Assembly: GCF_003389455.1 (NCBI RefSeq)
Contig: NZ_QUAC01000014.1
Location: 62,001 to 126,000, forward strand
DNA length: 64,000 bases
Direction of reading: 5' to 3'
From: Streptomyces inhibens
GTDB taxonomy: Bacteria > Actinomycetota > Actinomycetes > Streptomycetales > Streptomycetaceae
Of the stretch, positions 1-8,974 are shown in pieces (the first letter of the stretch is position 1; every line of letters begins with the position of its first letter). Below the pieces are notes generated by a model. The model made no database searches. It was not told where the DNA came from and saw nothing but the letters and a program-made list of their open reading frames with translations. A program made the translations under genes and the position numbers.

Positions 1-2
1 AC

Positions 3-812
3 GATGTGTGGGGCATCCACGGCGTGGTGCACACGTATGAGATGCGCGGACGTTTCACGGACGGGATCCGCTTTCTCGACGCCCGTACCGACGACTGGGC
101 GAACGGCACCTTGCTCACCGTCCACAACTGGTGGCACTACGCCCTCTACACGCTGGAGACCGGCGACACCGCCCGCGTACTGGAGATCTACGACTCCGTG
201 CTCCACCACGACCGGTCGGCGGGCGTGGCGATGGAACTGCTCGATGCCGCCGCCCTGTTGTGGCGCCTGTACCTGGCGCAGGACCAGCAGAGCGCACGGT
301 GGGACGTACTCGCTGACGCCTGGGAGAGCCGCGACGACGGCCCCCATTACGCCTTCAACGACGCGCACGCGGTCATGGCCTACGTGGGCGCGGGCCGCAT
401 CGCCCAGGCACAGCGCCTGGTCCAGGACCGGGAAAAGTGGGTGGCGGCGGAGCCCGACGTCTCCAACGGCGCCATGACGGCCGAGATCGGCCTGCCGGTC
501 TGCCGCGCGCTGATCGCCTACGGGCGGCAGGACTACGCCCGTGCCGCCGACCTGCTGCTGCCGATCCGCCACCGCCTGAACGACTTCGGTGGCAGCCACG
601 CCCAGCGGGACGCGATCCAGCGGACCCTCGTCGAGGCGGCGCTCCGCGCAGGCCGTACCGACCTGGCGCGGACCCTGCTCAGCGAGCGCATCCAGCTGCG
701 CCCGATCTGCCCGTACAACTGGTCGGCCAAGGCCCGCCTGGAGGCACAGCTCGGCGACCCGCGACGGGCCGCGGCCGCCCGTGAACGCGCCGCCGTACAG
801 GCATCGTCCTGA
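3..812 (+). CDS. TPR-repeat protein, TTC38-like (C-terminal part)
   Basis: The frame is open from the left edge, so this is the C-terminal ~269 residues of a longer protein. It begins with a DVWGIHGVVHTYEM stretch typical of the TTC38 family of helical-repeat proteins, whose members are usually about 450 residues; that comparison is from memory. The sequence is a run of amphipathic helix pairs with the A/Y/G spacing of tetratricopeptide repeats and no membrane segment or signal peptide, so it is probably cytosolic and acts in protein contacts. No enzyme motif is visible. It ends 220 bp before the sigma-factor operon and seems unrelated to it. Confidence 0.75.
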   Translation, partial: DVWGIHGVVHTYEMRGRFTDGIRFLDARTDDWANGTLLTVHNWWHYALYTLETGDTARVLEIYDSVLHHDRSAGVAMELLDAAALLWRLYLAQDQQSARWDVLADAWESRDDGPHYAFNDAHAVMAYVGAGRIAQAQRLVQDREKWVAAEPDVSNGAMTAEIGLPVCRALIAYGRQDYARAADLLLPIRHRLNDFGGSHAQRDAIQRTLVEAALRAGRTDLARTLLSERIQLRPICPYNWSAKARLEAQLGDPRRAAAARERAAVQASS

Positions 813-1032
813 GCGGTCGCCACCGCCGCGCTGCGCGGCACTCCGCCACCCCCCCGAGGAGCTGATCCCCGGAGCGGACCGCCGGCAGTACGAGCTGCCG
901 GCCGGCCCAAGGAGCACGAGGTGAGGAACCCGGAGGGGGCCAAGAACCCTGACGAGGTGACGAGGCGAGGAACCCGGACAAGGCCGGCAACCCGGATGCC
1001 GCAGCTCGTCCGCGCAGGTCGTCGGCCCGTTC

Positions 1033-1656
1033 GTGAACCGTTTCCGGCCGCCGAGCGATAGAAGAAGCGTGAAGCGATTCCGCCCCTTGAGGGCAGACCG
1101 GGGCTACGATGCCGCGCTGCTGCGCGGCATCGCACGTGGGGACCAGGCCGCGTTGGCCGCGTTCTACGACCGGCACGCCGGCTGGCTGCACGCGCGGCTG
1201 GCGCGTCGGTGTGCCGATGCCGAGACCGTGCGCGAGGTGCTCCAGGACACCTTCGTCACCGTGTGGCGGTCCGCCGGTTCGTACCGGTCGGGAGAGGCCG
1301 GCGGCTGGCTGTGGGTGATCGCGGCGCGGCGGCTGGTGGACGCGCAGCGGGCGCAGGCGCGGGCCGAGCGTGTCGTGCACGAGCCCCCGGCGGCCGTGCC
1401 GTCGGCGGAGGACAGTGCCCTCGGGGGACTGGAGTACGGGGATGTGGGCACCGCGCTCGACCGGCTGTCACCAGAGCTGCGTGAGGTGCTGCGGGCCACG
1501 GTCATCGACGGGCTGACGACCCGTGAGGCCGCGCAGCTGCTGGGCATACCCGAGGGCACCGTCAAGACCCGTGCCATGCGCGCCCGGCGTGAACTGCGCG
1601 CCGTACTCGGTCAGTTGGGGAATGCCGCGACGACGCCATGGGGAGGTCTCGCATGA
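1033..1656 (+). CDS. ECF-family RNA polymerase sigma factor
   Basis: A 207-residue sigma-70 family protein of group 4 (ECF) size. Region 2 is seen around residues 35-95 (ALAAFYDRHAGWLHARLARR, then VREVLQDTFVTVWRSAGSYR) and region 4 around 145-195 (LSPELREVLRATVIDGLTTR, then AAQLLGIPEGTVKTRAMRAR). It directs RNA polymerase to a dedicated promoter set. The stop overlaps the start of the next gene in an ATGA, the usual layout of an ECF factor and its cognate anti-sigma. An internal methionine is absent near the N-terminus, so the start may lie a few codons away; the GTG at 1033 is the longest reasonable choice. Confidence 0.93.
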   Translation: MNRFRPPSDRRSVKRFRPLRADRGYDAALLRGIARGDQAALAAFYDRHAGWLHARLARRCADAETVREVLQDTFVTVWRSAGSYRSGEAGGWLWVIAARRLVDAQRAQARAERVVHEPPAAVPSAEDSALGGLEYGDVGTALDRLSPELREVLRATVIDGLTTREAAQLLGIPEGTVKTRAMRARRELRAVLGQLGNAATTPWGGLA

Positions 1657-2681
1657 AGAGGGAACAGGTAGGCCCGGGCGGGCCGGCGTGGCATGTGGAC
1701 GAGGCGATGAGCCGGCGCTATGCGGACGGGTCCCTGCCGGAGCCGGATGCCTGGTCGCTGGAGAAGCATGTGGAGGCGTGCGGCCGGTGTGCGTCCGCCG
1801 TCTCGGCCGCAGTCCGTGCGACGGGGACGGCGGGGCCGCTGCTGGAGGACGTGCGGGGCGCGCTGCTGCGCACCGTCGCGGAGGAGGCCCCGGGGGAGGG
1901 CGCGGGCGCGACCGAACGCAAGAGGGGGGCGGGGGCGCGTCGTTCGCCACTACGCCCGAGCGCGGGCCGCCGGGGCGTCGCTGTCCGGCCCGCTTCTGCC
2001 TCCCTGCCGGGCCGGCTCGCGCGAACGGTCTGGGCCGCCGGGCCTGCCCTGCGCGGAGCATGGGGCGTGGCCCTGCTGGTGGTGTGCGCGGGAGCCGTGG
2101 CACTGGCCTACGGTGCCGGGTTCCTCGCGGCGCGGTCCGTGTTCTTCGCGCTGGCGCCGGTGCTCCCGCTCGCCGGGGTCGCGCTCTCGTACGGGCCGTA
2201 CGCCGATCCGATGTACGAGATCAGCGCCGCGGCACCGTCCGGCGGGCTGCGGCTGCTGCTGATCAGGACCACCGCCGTGCTCGGCGTCAGTCTGCCGCTG
2301 CTCACCGCCGTAGGTGCCCTGCTGCCCGCGCCGCCCGGAGTGCCGGGCGCGGCGGCCTGGCTGCTGCCAGGGCTGGCGCTGACCGTGGGGACGCTCGCGC
2401 TCGGCTCGTGCACCGGATGCCGAACCGCCGGCGCGCTCGTCGCCGCCGGCTGGGCGTTCGCCGTACTGCTGCCCGCCGCGGCCCACGCCCCCAACGGGGC
2501 TCCCACACCGGCCGTGCTCGCCGAGCAGCTCGGGCGGTGCGTCTCCGGGAGCGCCGCGCAGAGCGGATGGGCCGCGGCCGCCCTGTGCTGCGCCGGGCTG
2601 CTCGCGCTGCGCCGTCGCGCCTTCGACTTCGCCCCGGACCACGGCCCGGGCTCGTACCTGAACCGTCTGGAGAATTCGTGA
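1653..2681 (+). CDS. Zinc-finger (ZAS) anti-sigma factor with membrane domain
   Basis: A 342-residue protein. The cytoplasmic N-terminus carries the ZAS signature H39-x3-C43-x2-C46, which binds zinc in anti-sigma factors and grips the sigma factor. The C-terminal ~200 residues hold about six hydrophobic segments (for example GVALLVVCAGAVALAYGAGF), more than the single helix of a minimal anti-sigma factor. I chose the ATG at 1653 because it overlaps the sigma stop by 4 bp and follows a GGGAGGT at 1641-1647. It probably anchors the sigma factor at the membrane until a signal arrives, perhaps sensed with the ABC system encoded downstream. Confidence 0.88.
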   Translation: MKREQVGPGGPAWHVDEAMSRRYADGSLPEPDAWSLEKHVEACGRCASAVSAAVRATGTAGPLLEDVRGALLRTVAEEAPGEGAGATERKRGAGARRSPLRPSAGRRGVAVRPASASLPGRLARTVWAAGPALRGAWGVALLVVCAGAVALAYGAGFLAARSVFFALAPVLPLAGVALSYGPYADPMYEISAAAPSGGLRLLLIRTTAVLGVSLPLLTAVGALLPAPPGVPGAAAWLLPGLALTVGTLALGSCTGCRTAGALVAAGWAFAVLLPAAAHAPNGAPTPAVLAEQLGRCVSGSAAQSGWAAAALCCAGLLALRRRAFDFAPDHGPGSYLNRLENS

Positions 2682-3463
2682 GCACCATCAGCGTCAACGG
2701 CCTGACCGTCCGGCACCGCAGGACCGTCGCCCTCGACGGCGTCGACCTCGACTTCGGCCCCGGCGTGCACGGACTGCTCGGCCCGAACGGCGCCGGCAAG
2801 ACCTCCCTCATCCGGGTGCTGGCCACGGTCGCCCGTCCCACCGGCGGACGGGTCGAGCTGCTCGGTCATGCGCTGTCCGGCCACCGTGAGCTGTCCGCGG
2901 CCCGGCGCAGGCTCGGCTATCTGCCCCAGGACTTCGGGTACTACCCGGGCTTCACCGTGCGGGAGTTCGTCGGGTACGTGGCATGGCTCAAGGCCATGCC
3001 GGGAGATATCGCCGGCGCGGCGGTCGAGCGGGCCGTGGCGCGGGTCGGGCTCGCGGACCGTATCGACTCCAAGATGCGCACGCTCTCGGGCGGCATGGTG
3101 CGGCGGGCCGGCATCGCCCAGGCCATCGTCAACGAGCCCGACGTGCTGCTGCTCGACGAGCCGACCGCCGGCCTCGACCCGGAGCAACGGGTGGAATTCC
3201 GGTCGCTGCTCGTGGAGTTGGGACACCGGACCACGGTCATCGTCTCCACGCATCTGGTGGAGGACGTCGCCGTGGCATGCACCGAGGTGACGCTCCTGGC
3301 ATCCGGTCGTGTGGCGTACCGCGGGACTCCGGCATCGCTCGCGACGCTGGGCGAGAGCGACGCCGGCGCGGACCTCGGCGGCAATCCCGTCGAGCGTGGC
3401 TACACCGCCGCCCTGCGCGGTCATCGCGCCGCCGTGGCGACCACGACGGGAGCCCGCCGATGA
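2678..3463 (+). CDS. ABC transporter ATP-binding protein
   Basis: A 261-residue nucleotide-binding domain. Walker A (GPNGAGKT) lies at about 35-42, the Q-loop glutamine at about 84, the signature LSGGM at about 136-140, and Walker B (VLLLDEPTAGLD) at about 156-167. The switch histidine follows in VSTHLVEDV. The start GTG overlaps the anti-sigma stop as GTGA. The sequence resembles ATPases of ABC-2 type exporters, and the next two genes encode its likely membrane partners. It powers export or membrane remodelling; the substrate cannot be told. Confidence 0.95.
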   Translation: MSTISVNGLTVRHRRTVALDGVDLDFGPGVHGLLGPNGAGKTSLIRVLATVARPTGGRVELLGHALSGHRELSAARRRLGYLPQDFGYYPGFTVREFVGYVAWLKAMPGDIAGAAVERAVARVGLADRIDSKMRTLSGGMVRRAGIAQAIVNEPDVLLLDEPTAGLDPEQRVEFRSLLVELGHRTTVIVSTHLVEDVAVACTEVTLLASGRVAYRGTPASLATLGESDAGADLGGNPVERGYTAALRGHRAAVATTTGARR

Positions 3464-4830
3464 CCACCCAGCTGATCCCGCACACCCCGTCCCGCCCCGA
3501 CGCCACGGGACCGTCGCGATCCACCCGGCGCGCCCGCCATCCCGTGTTCGCCGAGATACGCGGCGGACTCGCCCCCTGGATCGCGCTCGCGATGTGCCTC
3601 ACCCTCGTCGGCGCGATGACGGGAAAGGCCAGCTATTGGCAGGGGAGTTGGGGTGAGACACAGGAGCGGCTGCATTCGGTGGCTGTGTTGCTCGGCGGCC
3701 CGCTCGCCGCGGGTGCGGGGTGCTGGCAGGGCGGCCGGGAGCGTCGCAGGCGCACGGCGGAGCTGTGGGCCACCGGCGCCCGGAGCGAACTCGCGCAGTT
3801 CGCGGTGGCCGCCCTGCCGGTGGCGCTCGCCGTGATCGTCGGTCACGCGGTCGCGGCCGCCGGTTCGTTCCTCGCCACCTGGCCGTACGCCTCCGCCGGG
3901 CGGCCGCTGTTCGGCCCCCTGGCCGCCGACACGGTGTTCCTGGCCGCGATGTCCTGCGGCGGGATGGTCGTCGGCCGGCTCGTCCGCTGGCGCCTGGCCG
4001 CGCCGCTGCTCACCCTGTGCGGATACGTGGCGCTGGCGCTGCCCACATACCGGCAGTCGTCACTGCGCTTCCTCGGACCGGCCGAGGGCTACAGCCCCGA
4101 TGCCTGGGTACCGGTCTGGTGGCAGCCGCTCGCGATGGCCGCGTGGACGGGCGGCCTCGCCGCTGCCGCGGTCCTCGGCCACGCCGCCCGGCGGCACCGC
4201 TACACCGCGCTGCTTCCGCTGGCCGTCGCGATCGTGGCCGCGGTGCCGATCGGGCGGACCGGAGAGCACATGTGGTACCCCAACCCGCTTGCCGAGAAGC
4301 AGATCTGTGACGACTCGTCACCACAGGTGTGCGTCAACGCCGTGCACGGGGACCTGCTCCCGGCGGTATCGAAAGCGCTGTCCGGCCTCACGGGACGGCT
4401 GGAGGGAGTGGCACACACCCCCGTCCGCTTCGAAGACCTGCCCCAGGCTCCCCACCGCGACGAGGCCCAGCTGCCCGAGCTCTACCTCGGACAGAGCGTC
4501 GTACGCGGTGAACTGGCGGATCCCCAGGCATTCGCATGGGAAGCCGCGGCCGGGATGCTGACCCGCGACTGCGTGACGCCGACCACGCATCCCGTCGACG
4601 AGGCGGTGATGGACTGGCTGGTCTCCAACGACCTCAGCACCAGCAGACGTGCGGAGGCGCGCCGGCAGGCCCGGGAACGAGGCGACACCGCGGAGATCAC
4701 CGCGCTCGACGCACGCGAGCGGGCCCTGCACCACCTGGCCGCCATGCACCCCGACCAGCGACGCGCCTGGCTCGGCCGCTACTTCGCCACCCACGGCAGC
4801 TGCGACACGAAGAAGGTCCCCGCACTGTGA
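3460..4830 (+). CDS. ABC transporter membrane protein with extracellular domain
   Basis: A 456-residue protein starting at the ATG that overlaps the ATPase stop by 4 bp. The N-terminal ~260 residues contain about six hydrophobic segments. After GRTGEHMWYPNP a soluble C-terminal domain of ~190 residues follows, with cysteine pairs (ICDDSSPQVCV and later CV, SCD) that suggest an exported, disulfide-bearing region. I recognise no named family. Position between an ABC ATPase and a second membrane protein makes it a permease-like subunit. The soluble domain may be the sensor that links the transporter to the sigma/anti-sigma pair upstream; that is inference. Confidence 0.82.
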   Translation: MTTQLIPHTPSRPDATGPSRSTRRARHPVFAEIRGGLAPWIALAMCLTLVGAMTGKASYWQGSWGETQERLHSVAVLLGGPLAAGAGCWQGGRERRRRTAELWATGARSELAQFAVAALPVALAVIVGHAVAAAGSFLATWPYASAGRPLFGPLAADTVFLAAMSCGGMVVGRLVRWRLAAPLLTLCGYVALALPTYRQSSLRFLGPAEGYSPDAWVPVWWQPLAMAAWTGGLAAAAVLGHAARRHRYTALLPLAVAIVAAVPIGRTGEHMWYPNPLAEKQICDDSSPQVCVNAVHGDLLPAVSKALSGLTGRLEGVAHTPVRFEDLPQAPHRDEAQLPELYLGQSVVRGELADPQAFAWEAAAGMLTRDCVTPTTHPVDEAVMDWLVSNDLSTSRRAEARRQARERGDTAEITALDARERALHHLAAMHPDQRRAWLGRYFATHGSCDTKKVPAL

Positions 4831-5468
4831 CGACCCCGAACGCACCCGTCTCGCGCTACCCCGCGACGTACGGATTCGCCCTCTACGCCCGCTCCCGCGC
4901 CCTGCCCGCCACCGTGGCCACACTGCTCGCCACCGCGCTGCTGGCTGCCCTCGGCGCCCACGAGCTGCACGCCTATATCGACCCCGACAAACGGGTCCCC
5001 GTCGTGGCGCTCGCGCCGATGCTCGCCGCCGCGGCGATCGGCGCGAGCCTGCACCAGCACTCCACGGAACTGGACCGGGCCGCAGTACGCCCCTGGTGGC
5101 CCCGGCGTCTCGCCCATCTACTGGCCCTGACCGCCCTGGCCGCGGCGCTGCTCGCCCTCGCGGTGCCCGGACACGCACAGACCTTTGGCGCGTCGGCGAT
5201 CGTCCGCAACCTTCTCGGCGCGGTGGGCATCTCGGCGCTGGCCGCCGCCCTCATCGGCGCCCGGCTGAGCTGGCTGCCGATGATCGTCTGTCTCAGTACC
5301 CAGTACCTGGCCGGCGGCGGCGTCCACGGCCGTACCGTGACGGTATGGGCCTGGGCGATGCAGCCGGGCCCCGAGCCCGCGGCCTGGGCGACAGCGGCCA
5401 CCCTGTTCCTCGCGGGCACCGCGGCGTACGTCATGCACGGGCCCCGCCCTGACGGAAGCCGCGACTGA
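4827..5468 (+). CDS. Small membrane protein, second ABC permease subunit
   Basis: A 213-residue polytopic protein with about five or six hydrophobic segments and short charged loops. The GTG at 4827 overlaps the preceding stop (GTGA), so it is translationally coupled as the last gene of the five-gene sigma/ABC operon. There is no ATP-binding motif and no signal peptidase site. The most likely role is a membrane partner of the ABC ATPase. The family is not recognised, so the function rests on context. Confidence 0.8.
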   Translation: MTTPNAPVSRYPATYGFALYARSRALPATVATLLATALLAALGAHELHAYIDPDKRVPVVALAPMLAAAAIGASLHQHSTELDRAAVRPWWPRRLAHLLALTALAAALLALAVPGHAQTFGASAIVRNLLGAVGISALAAALIGARLSWLPMIVCLSTQYLAGGGVHGRTVTVWAWAMQPGPEPAAWATAATLFLAGTAAYVMHGPRPDGSRD

Positions 5469-5560
5469 GCAACGGGCCGGTGCGGATCCCCCTTGCACCC
5501 GATGGCCGGTGCCGGCCGCCGCTCCCGCAGGGCGTCTTCCTCTGGTCCGCACGATGACCC

Positions 5561-6109
5561 TCAGGGGGTACCGGACCTCGCCGGCAGGTCCTTTGCGAGG
5601 ACGACGCTGTCGTAGTTGGTGACGTCCCACCGCCACGTCCCGATCGGCGCGTATCCGCGTCGGCGGTACCAGGCCACGAGGTCTGTCGCCGTTGCGGAAG
5701 TGTCGATGACGGCATGTGCCGAACCGAGGGCGGCGATCCTGGACTCCGCGAGTGTCAGGAGCCGGTGTCCCCACCCGCTTCCCCGCTGCGACGGATCCAC
5801 CGCCAGCTGCCAGAACGACCCCGCTCCAACGGGTGCGGGGTAGCCGGTGGGCATGGCGTGGGGAGCGGACACGGTGACGGTCCCGATCAGCCCGTCATCG
5901 TTCGTCGCGACCCAGCACTCGCCTTTGCCGAGTCGGTACCGGGTGTCCTCCGGAGACTGGTAGGAGGCGAAGAAGACGCGCCCGGCGGCGGCGTGGTCCG
6001 CGTACGCACGGTGAAGGAGGTAGGTCAGCTCCTCCACCGAATCTCCCTCGTGGAATTGCCTCACCTGGACAGATCCCTGGGTACTCGCGCCTGTCGAATC
6101 GATGTTCAT
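5561..6109 (-). CDS. GNAT-family N-acetyltransferase
   Basis: A 182-residue acetyl-CoA-dependent acyltransferase. The GNAT core shows a beta4 strand and motif A in FWQLAVDPSQRGSGWGHRLL (the Q/R-x-x-G-x-G/A-type loop that binds the CoA pyrophosphate), preceded by CWVATNDDGLIGTVTV and followed by a VAWYRRRGYAPIG motif. The substrate is unknown. I prefer the ATG at 6109 over an upstream TTG at 6121. It converges on the ABC operon, leaving about 90 bp between them. Confidence 0.9.
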   Translation of the reverse strand: MNIDSTGASTQGSVQVRQFHEGDSVEELTYLLHRAYADHAAAGRVFFASYQSPEDTRYRLGKGECWVATNDDGLIGTVTVSAPHAMPTGYPAPVGAGSFWQLAVDPSQRGSGWGHRLLTLAESRIAALGSAHAVIDTSATATDLVAWYRRRGYAPIGTWRWDVTNYDSVVLAKDLPARSGTP

Positions 6110-6257
6110 GCAGGCAGTCAACCGTAGGTCACAACGGCCTCGACGAGCCCACTGTGCCGTCGGCGTTCATGAGGAACTTGATGACCGTCCCTTGGAACCT
6201 TGCCGCACCAGGGGTGAAGACGATCTCTTCGGGGTGAGCGTAACGGGCCGGTCGGGC

Positions 6258-6917
6258 TCAGACACGTGCGGTGAAGGGGCACGTCCAGTCGGCCGGCTTG
6301 CGCCGGCCCGAGTAGCGCCGGGCCTCGGAGAGCTGCTCGTACTCCAAGAGGTTGGGGTTGATGTCCCCCTGCAACTCGATGTCCTGCTTGCGGATCTTCT
6401 CCTGCAGCCGGTCCCACAGGCCGGCGGCCTTTATCCGGTCGAACTGGGCGTGTGAGTTGAAGGCGAGCATGGGGAAGGGCGGGCGGCGGCCGATGCGGCT
6501 GTGCGTCTCGTGCAGCCCGATCACGAAGAACGGGTGCCCGGCGACGCTGTAGGCGAAGGTACGGGACGACGGGTCGGGGGCGTAGCCGTCGGCCCAGGCG
6601 TGCGTACGGCTGTCATGATCGTGTACGGCCTGCAGCTGCTGCCACATCAAGTGCTCGAACTCGGTGTCCGACACCTGTAGGGGACCCGAGAAGGTGGCCA
6701 CGAAGCTCGTGAAGGGCTTGGCGTCCCAGTCCACCGCCTCCACATAGGCCTGAAGATCAGCCGCCATGTGCCGGGCCGCCGTGTCGCCTCCGAACCACGT
6801 GTAGTGATGGTGGGTGATGCCGCCCTGCCGCCATGCCGAGCGGCCGGCAAGGCAGGGGAACGAGTCACCGAGCAGGAACTGCCCGACTTCAGTGGCGGCG
6901 GTGGCGTCAACCGTCAT
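6258..6917 (-). CDS. YqcI/YcgG family protein (heme-oxygenase-like, GntA-type)
   Basis: A 219-residue protein with blocks typical of the YqcI/YcgG family: FPCLAGRSAWRQGG near the N-terminus, PSSRTFAYSVAGHPFFVIGL in the middle, then PFPMLAFNSHAQFDRIK. From memory, some members are heme-dependent enzymes, including an arginine N-hydroxylase in guanitoxin biosynthesis (GntA); whether this one oxidises an amino acid is inference. The ATG at 6917 was chosen because the family blocks start right after it and an AAAGG lies upstream. No biosynthetic partner is adjacent. Confidence 0.82.
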   Translation of the reverse strand: MTVDATAATEVGQFLLGDSFPCLAGRSAWRQGGITHHHYTWFGGDTAARHMAADLQAYVEAVDWDAKPFTSFVATFSGPLQVSDTEFEHLMWQQLQAVHDHDSRTHAWADGYAPDPSSRTFAYSVAGHPFFVIGLHETHSRIGRRPPFPMLAFNSHAQFDRIKAAGLWDRLQEKIRKQDIELQGDINPNLLEYEQLSEARRYSGRRKPADWTCPFTARV

Positions 6918-7495
6918 GTTCGAACCTTTGGTCAGGGGGCAAAGCATTACCCGTGGTGGGGGACGCTGGCAGTCAAGATCGGGCATGGCCGGTTCGTCAA
7001 GACAAGGCCGGTCACGCCTGGGAATGCGTTCACCGGCAGGGGCATGATCGCGGCGGCCTCCTCGGCGGTGGCGCCGGCCTCGATGAGTGCGGGGCCAAGG
7101 TCATCAGAATCGGCAGATGGTCCCGAATTTAATTAATCACGGAATTTTGTCTGCTATGTCGAGATTGGGATGCATCGTTTCCGGGATGCCTGAGGTGAAC
7201 GGTCGCTCGCGAGGATCTTGGCATCCCGCGGTGCACGGGGACTGTCCACTCCCTGGCGGTGGACGGGTTCCATGTCGGGCCTGGCGATGGTCCCTTTGTC
7301 GATCACCACCCGTCACCCGTCACCCGTCACCCGCCACTCGTCAGTCGGCCAACTGGCCGGTGGCGGAGTGCCGTTCGCGAGGAATCGCGCGACAGCCCGG
7401 CGAGGCCGCTCCGTCGGCGCGGATAGCCTCAACGGGAACAACTGATCGGGCGAAGGGGAAGGCGTGCCGATGACGAGGCGAGCGGAGCGTGCTCA
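6918..7495. other. Intergenic region with a 7-bp tandem repeat
   Basis: No convincing gene in about 580 bp between two divergent genes, so promoters for both should lie here. An AT-rich island is found at about 7126-7150 (GAATTTAATTAATCACGG), unusual in this GC-rich DNA and a fair promoter or protein-binding candidate. At about 7307-7335 a 7-bp unit CACCCGT is repeated about four times. Confidence 0.5.
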
Positions 7496-8407
7496 GTGAC
7501 CACGAGGACGGCTGCGTCAAACGTGCCCTCCGGATCGCGCCGGCGGGCGGTCGTACTCGGCGCCGGAGGCGTTGTCGGTACCGCCTGGATGGCCGGGCTC
7601 CTCGGCGGGATGCGCGGGGCCGGTGTGGACCTCGCTGAGGCGGATCTGATCGTCGGTACTTCGGCGGGCGCGATCATCGGCGCGGTGCTGGCCACCGGCC
7701 AGGACCCCGATCGGCTCGCCACTCCTCCGCGGCCTGCCGACTCCGACATCGCCCCTCCCCGGGTGGACAGGCGTCGGCTGGGGGAGGTGTTCGCCGTGCT
7801 CGGCGCCGCCGGCTCCGATCCCACCGAGGCGCGGCGGCGGGTGGGGCAGCTCGCGCTGGCCGCCGAGACCGGCCCCGAGCAGGCGCATCTCGCCCGAATG
7901 GGTGCCCTGGTCGGCGCACACCAATGGCCGGACCGCAAGCTGCTCATCACGGCGGTGGACGCCGAGACCGGTGAGCCGGAAGTCTTCGACCGTGCAAGTG
8001 GTGTCCCACTGCCATCCGCCGTGGCGGCAAGTACCGCCTTCCCTGGCTTCTATCCACCGCTCACCATCAACGGCCGTACGTACATGGACGGCGGTCTGCG
8101 GTCGGGAACCAGCGCCGACTTGGCAACAGGCGCCCGCGTGGTGGTCGTCATCGAGCCGCTGGCGCACCTGTTCCCCCGTGAGCCGCTCGCCCAAGAACTC
8201 GCCGAAGTCGGTGCGGACGCCGTGGTGACGATCGGTCCCGACGAGGCGACGGCACGGGTGTTCGGCCAAGACCTGCACGACCGGTCGGCCTGGCAACCGT
8301 CCTACCGTGCCGGCGTCCGACAGGCCGCCGAAACCGCCCAGCGGGTCCGTGCCGCGTGGCAGGCCCCGGCGATCGAAGAGCCGCGACGGAATGAGCGCAG
8401 CGAATGA
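7496..8407 (+). CDS. Patatin-like phospholipase
   Basis: A 303-residue cytosolic patatin-fold lipase. The oxyanion-type glycine loop GAGGVVG is at about 22-28, the nucleophile elbow G-T-S-A-G has Ser56, and the catalytic aspartate sits in the D-G-G motif (Asp198, in TYMDGGLRS). This Ser-Asp dyad hydrolyses acyl ester bonds of lipids. No signal peptide or membrane span is seen. The GTG start at 7496 is close to the first glycine loop and gives normal length. It stands alone, transcribed away from the YqcI-like gene. Confidence 0.92.
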   Translation: MTTRTAASNVPSGSRRRAVVLGAGGVVGTAWMAGLLGGMRGAGVDLAEADLIVGTSAGAIIGAVLATGQDPDRLATPPRPADSDIAPPRVDRRRLGEVFAVLGAAGSDPTEARRRVGQLALAAETGPEQAHLARMGALVGAHQWPDRKLLITAVDAETGEPEVFDRASGVPLPSAVAASTAFPGFYPPLTINGRTYMDGGLRSGTSADLATGARVVVVIEPLAHLFPREPLAQELAEVGADAVVTIGPDEATARVFGQDLHDRSAWQPSYRAGVRQAAETAQRVRAAWQAPAIEEPRRNERSE

Positions 8408-8527
8408 AGGACCAACAACTCAAGCCTTTGTGGGGGCTGTTGGCGCCCGGGTGACGTCAGCGGAACCAAGCGCATTCTTTGAGGACGCGGCGCCGCTACG
8501 GCTCTACGGCTATTGCTCGCGGCCCCG

Positions 8528-8974
8528 TCAGCTCCAGAGCTTGGAGGCGACGACCCGGGGCGTGTCGGCCGGCCTGTCCCCGGCGTAGGTGAGGGTCAGC
8601 CGGGTGTACTGCCACTGCCCAGGGTGACCGGGGCGGAGCTGTGGGTTGTCGAGCCGTACGTGGACGCGGTAGCTGTGGAAGTGGCCGTCCGCGCAGTCGG
8701 GCTGGCAGTCGTTGACCAGGTCGTTTCCCTCGGCCGCAGCGGACTGTGGTTGCCATTGCGACCACCGAAGCGACTGCAGGACGTTGTTGCCGTCGCCGCA
8801 GGCGAGCATGAAATCGCCGGGGCGGACCTGTGGCTGCCCGGTGCAGTCGATGGCCGCTACACGGGTCTGCGCTGGCTGTTCCGAAGAGGCGGAGGCGGGC
8901 GCCGGTACGGCTGCTGCCGCAAGTGCCACCCCGGCACAGACCAGGAGTGCTGCCTTTGCCTTGTGAGCTCGCAT
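8528..8974 (-). CDS. Secreted protein of unknown function
   Basis: A 148-residue exported protein. The N-terminus is a classic Sec signal (MRAHKAKAALL, hydrophobic core, then PAPASA with a likely cut before SSEQ). The mature part has four cysteines (IDCTGQ, LACGDG, NDCQPDC), enough for two disulfides, and aromatic-rich beta-like strands (VLQSLRWSQW, FHSYRVHVRL, QWQYTRLTLTY). I know similar secreted proteins in Streptomyces only as hypothetical. No catalytic motif is visible. Confidence 0.85.
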   Translation of the reverse strand: MRAHKAKAALLVCAGVALAAAAVPAPASASSEQPAQTRVAAIDCTGQPQVRPGDFMLACGDGNNVLQSLRWSQWQPQSAAAEGNDLVNDCQPDCADGHFHSYRVHVRLDNPQLRPGHPGQWQYTRLTLTYAGDRPADTPRVVASKLWS

